Shown here: positions 18,148 to 26,945 of the stretch, piece after piece
Layout of the letters: each line of letters begins with the position of its first letter
Numbering within the stretch: position 1 is the first letter of the stretch
Assembly: GCA_002729725.1 (NCBI GenBank)
Contig: PBYS01000116.1
Coordinates: 26,261-90,260, forward strand
DNA: 64,000 bases
Source of the DNA: Puniceicoccaceae bacterium
GTDB lineage: Bacteria > Verrucomicrobiota > Verrucomicrobiia > Opitutales > Coraliomargaritaceae
Direction of reading: 5' to 3'
Made by a program: the position numbers and the translations under genes
Notes under the pieces: model-generated
What the model saw: the letters and a program-made list of their open reading frames with translations, nothing else
Databases searched by the model: none
Told to the model about the DNA's origin: nothing

Positions 18148-19455
18148 TTGCCAAATACGGCATCCATAGCTTGGAGCTATCAGCAGAGTTTTGTAAGCAG
18201 TTGGGTGAAGAAGGACCTCCAAGCGGCAGGGCGCCAGCTCATAGCGATGGAGTCTTCCGAGCTGCAGAATCAACTGATTGGCGTGTTTATGAGTCGCGCA
18301 GCCTATCGTGACATCGATGCGACGCTTGAATGGGCAGAAAAAAATAATCAGAATCCTGCGCTCGATCATGGTTGGCGCTCCTTGATGTGGGCATTGGCTC
18401 GCTCCGATTTGGATAAAGGAATCGCACTGATTTCTAACGACGGCCTAGTCACCCCACAAGCGCGTGATGATTTCCTTAAATCGTGGTTAACCATAAACCC
18501 ACAAGAGGTCGCCAACTGGAGCCAATTGCATTTAGACTCAAATGAAATTACGGATATTTTTCGTCATGACATCAGGCAAATCACACAATCAGCTCCCAGC
18601 GCAGCGATGCAACTCATCGATTTGATGTCTCCGGGCGATGCCCGTGATAGCGTCATACAGCAAAGCATCTATGGGCTCGCAGCCGCAGATACGATGGGCA
18701 CCCTCAATTGGGTACTCACACAACCAGACGATGCGATCCGCCAAGCTGCCCTTCAAAACGTCATCGGCTCTTGGGCCAAGATAGAGCCCGAACAAGCCGC
18801 AGCATACACCTTTGAGAATTTTAGCGAAAACAGCATATTGCTTGTAGATCTAGCTAAGTCGGTTGCAAGCAACTGGGCAAAACATGACCCTTCCGAAGCA
18901 CTCATCTGGGCAAGAGCAATCAAAGCAGAAGAGATCCGTCAAGAAGCCGTGGGCTACGCGTTGAGCGCTTGGGCAAGAAACGACAATACTGCGGCGGGCA
19001 ATTATATCCTGGCCATGCCAGCCGATGAGGCTCGCTCAAGTTACATCAGACGACACGTTTTATTTACAACAAAAGACAATCCTCAGAAAGCATTGGAATG
19101 GATCGAAGCTCTGCCCGAACAGGAAAAAACAGACTCCGTGACACAGAGTTTCGTCGCGGGCTGGGTGGGCGAAGATTCACTGGCCGCCTCCGAATGGGTC
19201 AACAGTCTCGCAGAGGGCCACCAACGAGATGTCGCAGCCACCGAGCTGGTCGGTCAAATTCATCAAAAATCTCCCAAAGACGCACTCCCCTGGGCCTATT
19301 CGATCGAGAATGAAAAGTTACGCAATCAAGCACTCGGCAACATCGTCAGTGGAGCCAGTCGCTTGGATCAGGCGGTCGTCCAAGAAGCAATTAATGCGAT
19401 GACGCTACCAGAAAAGCAAATGAAGTGGTATCGAGAACGATATCTCAAAGAATGA
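18148..19455 (+). CDS. Helical-repeat exported protein, 3' part (frameshifted)
   Basis: This frame is open from 18061 to 19455; the first possible start codon is TTG 18148, so it is unlikely to be translated on its own. It contains at least eight 30-45-residue helical units with a Trp-Ala core: 'WAEKNNQNPALDHGW', 'WVLTQPDDAIRQAAL', 'WAKIEPEQAAAYTF', 'WAKHDPSEALIWARAI', 'WARNDNTAAGNYIL' and 'WIEALPEQEKTDSV'. They resemble TPR/Sel1-like or HEAT-like scaffolds. No catalytic motif is present. Together with the frame at 17504-18106 it makes one protein with a signal peptide. The disruption may be a real mutation or a sequencing error. Confidence 0.7.
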   Translation: MPNTASIAWSYQQSFVSSWVKKDLQAAGRQLIAMESSELQNQLIGVFMSRAAYRDIDATLEWAEKNNQNPALDHGWRSLMWALARSDLDKGIALISNDGLVTPQARDDFLKSWLTINPQEVANWSQLHLDSNEITDIFRHDIRQITQSAPSAAMQLIDLMSPGDARDSVIQQSIYGLAAADTMGTLNWVLTQPDDAIRQAALQNVIGSWAKIEPEQAAAYTFENFSENSILLVDLAKSVASNWAKHDPSEALIWARAIKAEEIRQEAVGYALSAWARNDNTAAGNYILAMPADEARSSYIRRHVLFTTKDNPQKALEWIEALPEQEKTDSVTQSFVAGWVGEDSLAASEWVNSLAEGHQRDVAATELVGQIHQKSPKDALPWAYSIENEKLRNQALGNIVSGASRLDQAVVQEAINAMTLPEKQMKWYRERYLKE

Positions 19456-19523
19456 CAAAGAAATCTGGCTACGCATGCCAGGTCATTTGACTTTACTCGA
19501 TTTATCGTATCCAACAGTGCGCT

Positions 19524-19832
19524 ATGTTCCTTTTCGACAGCACACTTCACCGCCTGCGCTCCGTAGGCACCTGGGAAGCCATCTCCTCGATCTTGCTCTT
19601 CGGCATTGCGATGCCGCTTAAATATATTTGGGGCAACGATGTGCTGATCCGGCCAATCGGGATGGCACACGGCATTTTGTGGATGGCCTACGTAGGCTTC
19701 GCCTTATTGGGTCAGCTGGATTACAAGTGGTCGTGGAAACTCACCGGCTGGCTATTGGTCGCCAGTATCGTGCCGGCCGGACCACTGTTCGCCGACGCAA
19801 AGTTGCTAAAAGCTTACGAAGCCAAGGTGTAG
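19524..19832 (+). CDS. DUF3817 domain-containing inner-membrane protein
   Basis: 102 aa with three hydrophobic segments (about 17-35, 47-64, 74-90). It has the DUF3817 signature: 'LRSVGTWEAISSILLFGIAMPLKYIWG', then 'IGMAHGILWMAYVGFAL' and 'WLLVASIVPAGPLFADAKLLK'. The family is small, membrane-embedded and of unknown function, sometimes near transporters. It stands alone between the helical-repeat gene and a lipoprotein gene. Confidence 0.88.
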   Translation: MFLFDSTLHRLRSVGTWEAISSILLFGIAMPLKYIWGNDVLIRPIGMAHGILWMAYVGFALLGQLDYKWSWKLTGWLLVASIVPAGPLFADAKLLKAYEAKV

Positions 19833-19895
19833 TCACGAGCTTCCAGCTTGTGCACGGGTGCTGCAACCATCTCCGACAAGCTGGAAGCTTGTCAC
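19832..19895. repeat. Long imperfect inverted repeat
   Basis: The left arm (19832-19851) and the reverse complement of the right arm (19876-19895) agree at 18 of 20 bases around AAGCTTCCAGCTTGT, with a 24-base loop. It starts at the DUF3817 stop and could fold into a strong stem. No T-run follows. It looks like a REP/MITE-type palindrome rather than a standard terminator. Confidence 0.75.
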
Positions 19896-19950
19896 TACGA
19901 ACGCGCTCTATGAAGTTGCAGTTTCGCTGAATCGCGCCACAGTTCGAACT

Positions 19951-20589
19951 ATGAAAGTATTTTATGCGATCGTTTGTGCTGCGATGATTTTCTCTGCCAC
20001 TGGCTGCCAGTCGGTTTATTATGCATCCATGGAGAAGCTCGGCATCGAAAAACGTGAACTGATGGTCGATCGGGTGGAAGACGCCCGCGATGAACAAGAA
20101 GAGGCTAAGGAAACTTTTGCCGACGCACTGGAGGCCTTCACCGCCGTGACGGAGTATCAGGGCGGCGATTTAGAGGCGGTTTATAGCAAAATCAACGCGG
20201 CCTACGAAGACAGTTTGAAAGCCGCCGAGCGCGTCTCCAAACGTATCGACAAAGTCGAGTCGGTGGCCGAAGCACTCTTCGCGGAATGGGAACAAGAACT
20301 GGAATCCTACCAAAGCGCTAGCCTGCGTAGCTCCAGCCAACGCTCACTGCGCGAGACCCGCGCCAGCTACAACGGCATGGTAACTAAAATGCGCAAAGCC
20401 GAAGCCAGCATGGCCCCCGTGGTCGAACTGTTTCAAGATCAAGTGCTCTACCTGAAGCACAACCTGAACGCTCGCGCGATCGCCGCGCTGGATGTGGAAG
20501 TGGTCAAAATCCAAGAAGAAGTCGCCAGCCTGGTCAAAGAAATGGAAGCCTCTATCGACGAAGCCAATGCGTTTATGAGTCGGCTATAG
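19951..20589 (+). CDS. DUF2959 family lipoprotein
   Basis: 212 aa from ATG 19951; upstream in-frame codons belong to the palindrome and are not signal-like. MKVFYAIVCAAMIFSATGCQS is a lipoprotein signal with lipobox ATGC. 'VYYASMEKLGIEKRELMVDRVEDARDEQEEAKE' and 'DQVLYLKHNLNARAIAALD' are DUF2959 hallmarks. The rest is charged and alpha-helical, a probable long coiled coil. The family is widespread in marine bacteria with unknown function. The inferred location is the inner face of the outer membrane. Confidence 0.9.
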   Translation: MKVFYAIVCAAMIFSATGCQSVYYASMEKLGIEKRELMVDRVEDARDEQEEAKETFADALEAFTAVTEYQGGDLEAVYSKINAAYEDSLKAAERVSKRIDKVESVAEALFAEWEQELESYQSASLRSSSQRSLRETRASYNGMVTKMRKAEASMAPVVELFQDQVLYLKHNLNARAIAALDVEVVKIQEEVASLVKEMEASIDEANAFMSRL

Positions 20590-20594
20590 GCAGC

Positions 20595-20903
20595 TCAACT
20601 CGCGTCCACTGCACTCAAAAACGCGACAATCTCACGCTCAAAAACAAGGAGCCCCTGCGTGAGCTGCTCCGTCAAACGGGCTTCATCGGCCAGCGAAAAA
20701 TCCTCGGCAAGTGCCGCTTTCACGATGCCCACATTCCCCGTAGTAGGCTCAGACAGTGGATGCTGATTATATCCAGCTTGCCGTAACAATCCCCAATAAC
20801 GTTTGCCCACATCGCGATTACGTGCGGTGAGCCAAACTTCAAAGTTAAACGTTTCGTAATTAAAAAGAACCGTCAGCTTGAGATCACGCTCCTTTAGCGG
20901 CTC
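20595..20903 (-). pseudogene. DUF7000-like protein remnant lacking its start
   Basis: Leftward frame open from 20903 to 20595, preceded at once by an in-frame TGA. It reads 'EPLKERDLKLTVLFNYETFN', 'FEVWLTARNRDVGKRYWGLL', then 'EQLTQGLLVFEREIVAFLSA'. The pattern KLTVLF-Y-x-x-F-x-F-EVWL...N...RYW matches, from memory, small proteins now named DUF7000. The conserved block begins right after the stop, so the N-terminal 20-40 residues are gone. The only in-frame start candidate is an internal GTG at 20810. An ATG at 20907 exists in another frame. Most likely a truncated, inactive gene; it abuts a GyrI-like fragment. Confidence 0.55.
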
Positions 20904-20915
20904 TCATTTGGTTGG

Positions 20916-21059
20916 TTAAACTTTTTCTTTGAGTGGGATACAGATGTCGACCAACCACTTCCCCTCGGGGTGCTCCATTCCATTATTCTGATAGAGCTCA
21001 AAGCAAGGGCCATCTCCAGCCTCGAATCCACTATCGCACAGCATATGCGCTTCTGGTAA
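20916..21059 (-). pseudogene. GyrI-like effector-binding domain fragment
   Basis: Leftward frame reading 'RLPEAHMLCDSGFEAGDGP', 'CFELYQNNGMEHPEGKWLVD' and 'ICIPLKEKV' before a stop at 20916-20918. The order Leu-x-x-Ser-Gly-x-Glu...Gly-Pro-x-Phe-Glu-Leu-Tyr...P-x-G-x-W-x-x-D-I-x-x-P-L is the C-terminal end of GyrI-like/BmrR effector-binding domains. No start codon or N-terminal half is visible upstream. It is a decayed fragment next to the DUF7000-like remnant. The rest of the gap to 21289 holds no recognisable gene. Confidence 0.5.
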
Positions 21060-21289
21060 TCGACAGTCTTGGGCTCCATGAATTTTTCGTTGTTTTAAGG
21101 CTTACAGCAATTGAAGTCACGAGAGTATAATGAGATGCGAAGCGCCGTTGCAAGCGCACGGCGCAGAGCCTTTTACCTAAGAGGCTGGACTGATTCTGTG
21201 CCTAAAAGGTTGGAGTTCCGTCTCTTGACACGGCGTAGCTCGGAGAGCGTAGATGGTTTAGACGGTCGCGTCGTGCCAGCCCGCTCACA

Positions 21290-21330
21290 CAAAACAGCCC
21301 CTGACCGCGATGCGCGAGGCAAGGGCTGCT
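21290..21330 (-). terminator. Terminator of pyruvate carboxylase gene
   Basis: On the minus strand AGCCCTTGCC pairs imperfectly with GGTCAGGGGCT around a GC-rich loop and is followed by GTTTTGTG. It lies 25 bases past the pyc stop. Confidence 0.65.
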
Positions 21331-21354
21331 GAAAAACTACGACAGATCGGACGA

Positions 21355-24300
21355 CTAGCGTAACTTGACCAAGAGGTCCTTACTTTCGACCTGGTCGCCG
21401 GCCTGAACTTCGACTTGATCGATGATGCCGTCGGCGAGTGCGTAGACGGTCGTCTGCATCTTCATGGCTTCCAGAATGGCGAGCTTGTCGCCCTTCTTCA
21501 CCTTGTGGCCCACGGTAGCCGTCACTGCACTCACCATCGCAGGGATAGGTGCACCGACTTGCATCTTGTCCGCAGAGTCGGCTTTGACGCGGCGCTTAGT
21601 CTCGGACTGAATCGAGTGGTCCTTGATGACACACTCACGGGCACGGCCGTTGAGCTCGAAGGTGAGTGTGCGCAGGCCTTCTTTGTCAGGCTCGCTGACG
21701 TAGATGAGTTTAATAATGAGCACCTTGCCTTCTTCGATCTCGACCGAGATTTCTTCGCCGGGCTTGAGACCGTAGAAGAACGCGGGAGTCGGCAACACGC
21801 GGGCGTGCCCATACTCGTTGATGTATTTGACCAGATCCTTGAAGACCTGTGGATACATCAGGTATGCGTAGAGATCATCGTCGTTGCATTCGCTGCGCTT
21901 AGTGATCGCCTTGACCTCTTCGCGAGTCGCCGCGAGATCGACTTTTTCGGCACGGGCGCCGGGGCGGCCTTTGTAAGGTTTGCGATCACCAAGCACGACC
22001 TTTTGCACATCCTTGGGCCAGCCGCCCTTGGGTTGGCCGAGGCCACCGGAGAGCATGTCGACCACCGACTCAGGAAATGCGGTGCCGGGCTCGAGGTTGA
22101 CCATATCCTTGGGCTCAACGCCCTTGGTCAGCAGGAACATGGATAAGTCGCCCACAACTTTGGAAGACGGTGTGACTTTGACAATGTCGCCGAGCACTTC
22201 GTTGACCTCGTGGTAGTAACGCACCACTTCCGGCCAGCGTGCACCGAGACCGAGCGCGCGGGCTTGCTCGCGCAGGTTAGTGTATTGACCGCCTGGCATT
22301 TCGTGGCGATAGACTTCGGCACTGCCAAACTTGGGGCTGGTGTCGAAGGGCTCGTAGTATTGGCGAATCGCCTCCCAGTAGATGGAGAGATCGTCAAAGA
22401 ACTTTTGATCCAGACCGGTATCGCGTTTATCGCCACGCATGGCGTTGACAATCGAGTTCAGGTTAGGCTGTGCGGTGAGTCCGGAGAGCGAAGCAATCGA
22501 AAGGTCGACCGCGTCAACGCCTGCTTCGGCTGCCTTGATAATAGACGCACCAGCGATGCCGCTGGAGTCGTGCGTGTGGAAGTGCACTGGCAGCGACACT
22601 GCAGCGCGCAGGGCCTTGATCAGTTTATAGGCTGCGTGCGGATGGCAGAGCCCGGACATGTCCTTGAGCGCGATGATGTGAGCACCCATTTTCTCCAGCT
22701 CTTGGGCCATTTGGACGTAATACTCGAGGGTGTATTTGTCGCGGTCGTCGTTGAGGATATCACCGGTGTAGCAAATGGTCGCCTCACACACGGAATTGGT
22801 ATCCTTGCGAATCGAGTCCATCGCGACCTTGAGGTTCGGCAAGTAGTTGAGCGAATCGAAGACGCGGAAGATATCCATGCCGCACTCAGCGGAGTGCTTG
22901 ATGAAGCCACGGATGACGTTGTCCGGATAATTGGAATAACCGACCCCGTTGGCGCCGCGCAGCAACATCTGAAAACAGATATTAGGGATGCGTTCCCGCA
23001 GACGACGCAAGCGCTTGAATGGATTCTCATGCAGGAAGCGCATGGAAGTGTCGAAGGTGGCACCGCCCCAGCATTCGAGACTGTAGAGTTTGTCACCGTG
23101 TTGTGCGATCGCGTCGGCCACTTCCAGCTGATCGGAGCTACGCATGCGTGCGGCCAGCAGCGACTGGTGCGCATCGCGCATGGTGGTGTCGGTGATCAAT
23201 AGGCGCTTTTGCTTACGCGTCCACTCGGCAAATTTCTCGGGGCCGTGCTTGGTCAGGTAATCCTTAGTGCCCGCGGGTTTAGGCTGCTTGGGATCGTAGT
23301 CAGGAACGATGACAGGCAGATCCATCAGCGGCACGGGACGGCCTTTCACTTGATCGTTGCCATTAACGATAGTCTCCCCGAGCAGCTTGAGTAGCTTGGT
23401 GGCACGGTCACGACGGCGGCTGAAGTTAAAGAGCGCCGGCGTAGTATCGATCAACGTCGTGATGGCCTCCCCAGTGAGGAAAGTATCGTGGTGAATGACG
23501 TTCTCGATGAAGGGGATATTAGTCTTCACGCCACGGATACGGAACTCACGCAGCGCACGGTCCATACGCTGGATCGCGAGCTCAAAGGTGCGCGCGGAAG
23601 CAGTGAGCTTGACCAGCAAGGAATCGTAGAAGGGAGTAATCACTGCCCCGGTATCGCCCATGGCTCCGTCGAGGCGAATGCCCAGGCCGGCGGCACTGCG
23701 GTAGTTGACAATCTTACCGTAATCAGGTGCGAAATTTTTCTCAGGGTCTTCCGTGGTGATGCGAGCCTGGATGGCGTAACCGTTACGTGGCACATCCTCT
23801 TGCGCAGGGATGCCGATCTCGTCGCTAAAGAGACTATACCCCTGGGCAATGAGGCACTGTGTGCGCACGATATCGATGCCAGTAATCACTTCCGTCACCG
23901 TGTGCTCCACCTGGATGCGTGGGTTCATTTCGATGAAGAACCACTCATGAGTATCCAGATCCAACAAGAACTCAACAGTGCCGGCATTGTAGTAGCCAAT
24001 GGACTTGGCGATCTTGACGGCCGCATCGCAGAGGTCTTTACGCACATCATCAGGAAGGCCCACCGAGGGTGCGATCTCGATGACCTTTTGGTGACGACGC
24101 TGCACCGAGCAGTCGCGCTCGTGCAGGTGCACAACGTTGCCCTGCTTATCGCCCAAAATTTGAACTTCGATGTGTTTCGCGCGCCCAATATAGCGCTCAA
24201 GAAAGACCGCATCATTTCCAAATGCGCGGCCTGCCTCGCCCTGTGCTTCGTCCAGCAGCGGAATTAAATCCTTAGGATCTTTCACCACGCGCATACCGCG

Positions 24301-24795
24301 TCCGCCACCACCAAAGGCCGCTTTAATGATCAACGGAAAGCCCACTTTTTTCGCGATTTTGACTGCTTCGTCGCGATCACTAATGGGGTCCTGCGTGCCT
24401 GGCAAGGTCGGCACCTTTGCCTTTTCCGCAATCTTACGCGCTTCAATCTTGTCACCCATGCGTCCCAAAAGCTCCGCACTGGGGCCGACAAAGGTCAGAC
24501 CATTTTCCTCACAGGCACGCGCAAAATCAGCGTTTTCCGAAAGGAAGCCATAACCGGGATGGATCAGGTCGACGCCCTTCTTCTTCGCCAAATCGATAAT
24601 GCTCGGGATATCCAAATAAGCTGCCACGGGGCCCTGCCCTTTACCCACCAGATACGCTTCATCCGCCTTGAAGCGGTGCACGCCAAAGCGATCTTCATTC
24701 GCATAGACGGCAACAGTGCGATAGCCCAGTTCGGTTGCACTGCGAAAGACACGTACAGCGATCTCGCTGCGATTAGCGGCTAGTAATTTCTTCAT
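21355..24795 (-). CDS. pyc: Pyruvate carboxylase
   Basis: 1146 aa, full single-chain length. N-terminal biotin carboxylase at about 1-450 ('KKLLAANRSEIAVRVFR', ATP-grasp 'AAFGGGGRGMRVVKDP', 'EMNPRIQVEHTVTE'). Carboxyltransferase at about 530-810 ('TDTTMRDAHQSLLAARMRS', 'FDSLNYLPNLKVAMDS', 'FHTHDSSGIAGASI'). Allosteric linker and PYC_OADA region to about 1050. C-terminal biotinyl domain with 'ILEAMKMQTTV', biotin on Lys1112. It makes oxaloacetate from pyruvate, bicarbonate and ATP in the cytoplasm, replenishing the TCA cycle; two aconitase genes lie 5-8 kb away. Monocistronic by its terminator and the gap on both sides. Confidence 0.97.
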   Translation of the reverse strand: MKKLLAANRSEIAVRVFRSATELGYRTVAVYANEDRFGVHRFKADEAYLVGKGQGPVAAYLDIPSIIDLAKKKGVDLIHPGYGFLSENADFARACEENGLTFVGPSAELLGRMGDKIEARKIAEKAKVPTLPGTQDPISDRDEAVKIAKKVGFPLIIKAAFGGGGRGMRVVKDPKDLIPLLDEAQGEAGRAFGNDAVFLERYIGRAKHIEVQILGDKQGNVVHLHERDCSVQRRHQKVIEIAPSVGLPDDVRKDLCDAAVKIAKSIGYYNAGTVEFLLDLDTHEWFFIEMNPRIQVEHTVTEVITGIDIVRTQCLIAQGYSLFSDEIGIPAQEDVPRNGYAIQARITTEDPEKNFAPDYGKIVNYRSAAGLGIRLDGAMGDTGAVITPFYDSLLVKLTASARTFELAIQRMDRALREFRIRGVKTNIPFIENVIHHDTFLTGEAITTLIDTTPALFNFSRRRDRATKLLKLLGETIVNGNDQVKGRPVPLMDLPVIVPDYDPKQPKPAGTKDYLTKHGPEKFAEWTRKQKRLLITDTTMRDAHQSLLAARMRSSDQLEVADAIAQHGDKLYSLECWGGATFDTSMRFLHENPFKRLRRLRERIPNICFQMLLRGANGVGYSNYPDNVIRGFIKHSAECGMDIFRVFDSLNYLPNLKVAMDSIRKDTNSVCEATICYTGDILNDDRDKYTLEYYVQMAQELEKMGAHIIALKDMSGLCHPHAAYKLIKALRAAVSLPVHFHTHDSSGIAGASIIKAAEAGVDAVDLSIASLSGLTAQPNLNSIVNAMRGDKRDTGLDQKFFDDLSIYWEAIRQYYEPFDTSPKFGSAEVYRHEMPGGQYTNLREQARALGLGARWPEVVRYYHEVNEVLGDIVKVTPSSKVVGDLSMFLLTKGVEPKDMVNLEPGTAFPESVVDMLSGGLGQPKGGWPKDVQKVVLGDRKPYKGRPGARAEKVDLAATREEVKAITKRSECNDDDLYAYLMYPQVFKDLVKYINEYGHARVLPTPAFFYGLKPGEEISVEIEEGKVLIIKLIYVSEPDKEGLRTLTFELNGRARECVIKDHSIQSETKRRVKADSADKMQVGAPIPAMVSAVTATVGHKVKKGDKLAILEAMKMQTTVYALADGIIDQVEVQAGDQVESKDLLVKLR

Positions 24796-24880
24796 AGGGT
24801 AGGATCAATGATAGTAGTAAATGTGGTGGGAAAGGGAGAGAAAAGCAGCGCATCCGCGCTGTCAATAGGAGTCGGAACTC

Positions 24881-25942
24881 CTAAGACTCCAGCTCTTCTT
24901 TTTTCACACTACTCACCACCTCGCCATTACCAGACAACAAAATCGCCACCGAGCGTGTCGCCGGAAAATACGAGCAAACGATCATAATAATCACCGTAAT
25001 CGGCACACAGAGAAACATCCCGGGAATCCCCCAAATAGAGCCCCATAAGCCCAGTGAGAGCAAAATGACAATCGGGCTCAGATTAAGACGGTTCCCCATC
25101 AGCTTCGGCTCCAGCAAGCTGCCAATACAAAACTGCACTGCAGTTAAGACAGAGACCGTCACGATAAAAGGCCCCAAAGTTTCAAACTGCACCAGCGTGA
25201 GAATAGATGGGAAGGCTGTCGCAATAATGGAACCGATAGTAGGTATGAAATTAAGCAAAAAAATCAGCACCGCCCAGAAACTCGCGAAATCCACCCCCAC
25301 CAACTTCAAGACAAAATAACTAATCAAGCCCGTGCTCGCACTTGTGACCACCTTGATGCCGATATAAGAACGAATGTCCGAACGCATCTTATCAATCAGC
25401 TCAAAAGCATCCTTCTGACGTCTCGGATCACGAATGATTGCCTTGATCTTGTTACCAAAAGTGCGCTGCTCCAAAAGTAAGAAGATCAGATACACAGTAA
25501 TAATCCCCATACTACTCACAAGCGCACGTACAGTCGCACCGAAGCTTTGCAAGTAGGCACCAAAATCTAATTGGTTCAGAAATTCGCGAATATTAGGAAT
25601 CTCTTCTGCACCAAAGAGCCGATAGCCCTTATAGATCAACGCTTCGAGGTTCTTCTGATACACTGGAGCCACCTCAATCACACTCTTAATATTCACAGTG
25701 ATCAACTGCACCAAATAAGACAAAGAGAGTAAAATGATCCCAATCGCCAATATCATGGCAATCGGCTTAGGGACAGAAAAGCCATTGAAACTAGGCGAAG
25801 CGATGGCGTGCGCCAAAATACTAATCAAATAAGCGACTGCCCCCGCAATGACGAGCGGCAACAACAAAGTCTGCCCCAGATAGAGCAAGTAGAAGGTCAA
25901 AAAGACGATAATCATCGCCATCGCGACACGCTGAATTTTCAT
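24881..25942 (-). CDS. AI-2E family transporter (PerM/UPF0118)
   Basis: 353 aa from ATG 25942 (MKIQRVAMAMIIVFLTFYLL). Upstream in-frame starts exist at 25954 (ATG) and 26002 (TTG), the latter only 7 bases from hisA. The protein has about eight membrane segments and family phrases 'LGQTLLLPLVIAGAVAYLI', 'FLLNFIPTIGSIIATAFPSIL', 'SLLEPKLMGNRLNLSPIVILLSLGLWGSIWG' and 'GMFLCVPITVII'. Members export autoinducer-2, act as Na+/H+ antiporters or have unknown roles, so the substrate is open. It lies just downstream of hisA on the same strand and may be co-transcribed. Confidence 0.9.
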   Translation of the reverse strand: MKIQRVAMAMIIVFLTFYLLYLGQTLLLPLVIAGAVAYLISILAHAIASPSFNGFSVPKPIAMILAIGIILLSLSYLVQLITVNIKSVIEVAPVYQKNLEALIYKGYRLFGAEEIPNIREFLNQLDFGAYLQSFGATVRALVSSMGIITVYLIFLLLEQRTFGNKIKAIIRDPRRQKDAFELIDKMRSDIRSYIGIKVVTSASTGLISYFVLKLVGVDFASFWAVLIFLLNFIPTIGSIIATAFPSILTLVQFETLGPFIVTVSVLTAVQFCIGSLLEPKLMGNRLNLSPIVILLSLGLWGSIWGIPGMFLCVPITVIIMIVCSYFPATRSVAILLSGNGEVVSSVKKEELES

Positions 25943-26008
25943 ATGTCCAAGCATAGTGGATATCACTGCTGCGTTGTCGAACGCGTTTATCAGCGAGTTC
26001 AAGCAAAC

Positions 26009-26776
26009 TCAAGTGCCTCGATTCCAAGCGACGCAATCCGTATAGCGAATCTGTGAACCGCCAAACAAGTCAAGCGCACTGCCAATAGTTAGGTCGACTC
26101 GCCCTGCGCTCAGGCGGTTGACTGTCTCGAGGTCCTCAAATGCATTGGCCCCGCCCGCATAGGTAACTGGGATCGGACTATGCTGCCCCAAAAACTCAAC
26201 TAAGCGCACATCCACGCCCTCGCACTTCCCCTCCACATCGGCGGCATGCACCAAGAACTCATCACAGTAATTAGCCAGCTCTTGAATGGTCGCGATATCG
26301 ACATTCAAATCTGTGGGCGTCTGCCAACGATTCATCGCAACGACCCAACCCCGATCCTGCTCGCGACAACTCAAGTCCAAGACTAAGCGCTCTCGGCCAA
26401 GCTCTGCCACCAACTGCCCTAAACGCTCTGGCAAGAAATGCCCCTGTGCATCAAACAACCAAGATGTCACTATCACGTGACTCGCGCCAGCCTGCAACCA
26501 CTCCGCCGCATTCTCAAGATGTATACCGCCGCCGACTTGCAAGCCGCCTGGATAAGCTGCGAGCGCCTCGCGCGCAGCCTCGTCATTGCCGGGGCCCAAC
26601 TTAATCACATGCCCCCCCAAGAGCTGATCTTTTTGATATAGATCTGCATAATAGGCGGCGGGTTGATCACTCTCAAAATTGGTCAGTAAGCCTTGGCCGT
26701 CGGCGCTCAAGCTTCCGCCGACAATTTGTTTTACACTGCCGTTGTGCAGGTCGATGCAGGGCCGAAATTTCGTCAT
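26009..26776 (-). CDS. hisA: ProFAR isomerase HisA, eukaryote (HIS6/HISN3) type
   Basis: 255 aa TIM barrel. It starts 'MTKFRPCIDLHNGSVKQIVG' and carries 'GHVIKLGPGNDEAAREAL', 'LQVGGGIHLENAAEWLQ', 'VIVTSWLF', 'VLDLSCREQDRGWVVAMNRW', 'EFLVHAADVEGKCEGVD' and 'VTYAGGANAFEDLETV'. These follow yeast HIS6 and plant HISN3 closely rather than the standard bacterial HisA. It catalyses the fourth step of histidine synthesis, the Amadori isomerisation of ProFAR to PRFAR. It sits away from other his genes. The N-terminal catalytic Asp (CIDLHNG) and the mid-barrel Asp are present. A few bacteria carry this type, so gene transfer is a fair inference. Confidence 0.94.
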   Translation of the reverse strand: MTKFRPCIDLHNGSVKQIVGGSLSADGQGLLTNFESDQPAAYYADLYQKDQLLGGHVIKLGPGNDEAAREALAAYPGGLQVGGGIHLENAAEWLQAGASHVIVTSWLFDAQGHFLPERLGQLVAELGRERLVLDLSCREQDRGWVVAMNRWQTPTDLNVDIATIQELANYCDEFLVHAADVEGKCEGVDVRLVEFLGQHSPIPVTYAGGANAFEDLETVNRLSAGRVDLTIGSALDLFGGSQIRYTDCVAWNRGT

Positions 26777-26945
26777 AAATCACAGACAAACCCAATGCTC
26801 CAGAACTGAAAAGCTCAAATAATCGCTACAATTGAGTAAAATAGGTAGAATACCTCTCCAAGGATCAGGGAAAAAGCTTGAAAGAAGCAAAATATCGCGC
26901 AAGGTAATGGCGTTCATTTCTCTCTACACACAACGTAACTCTGCT

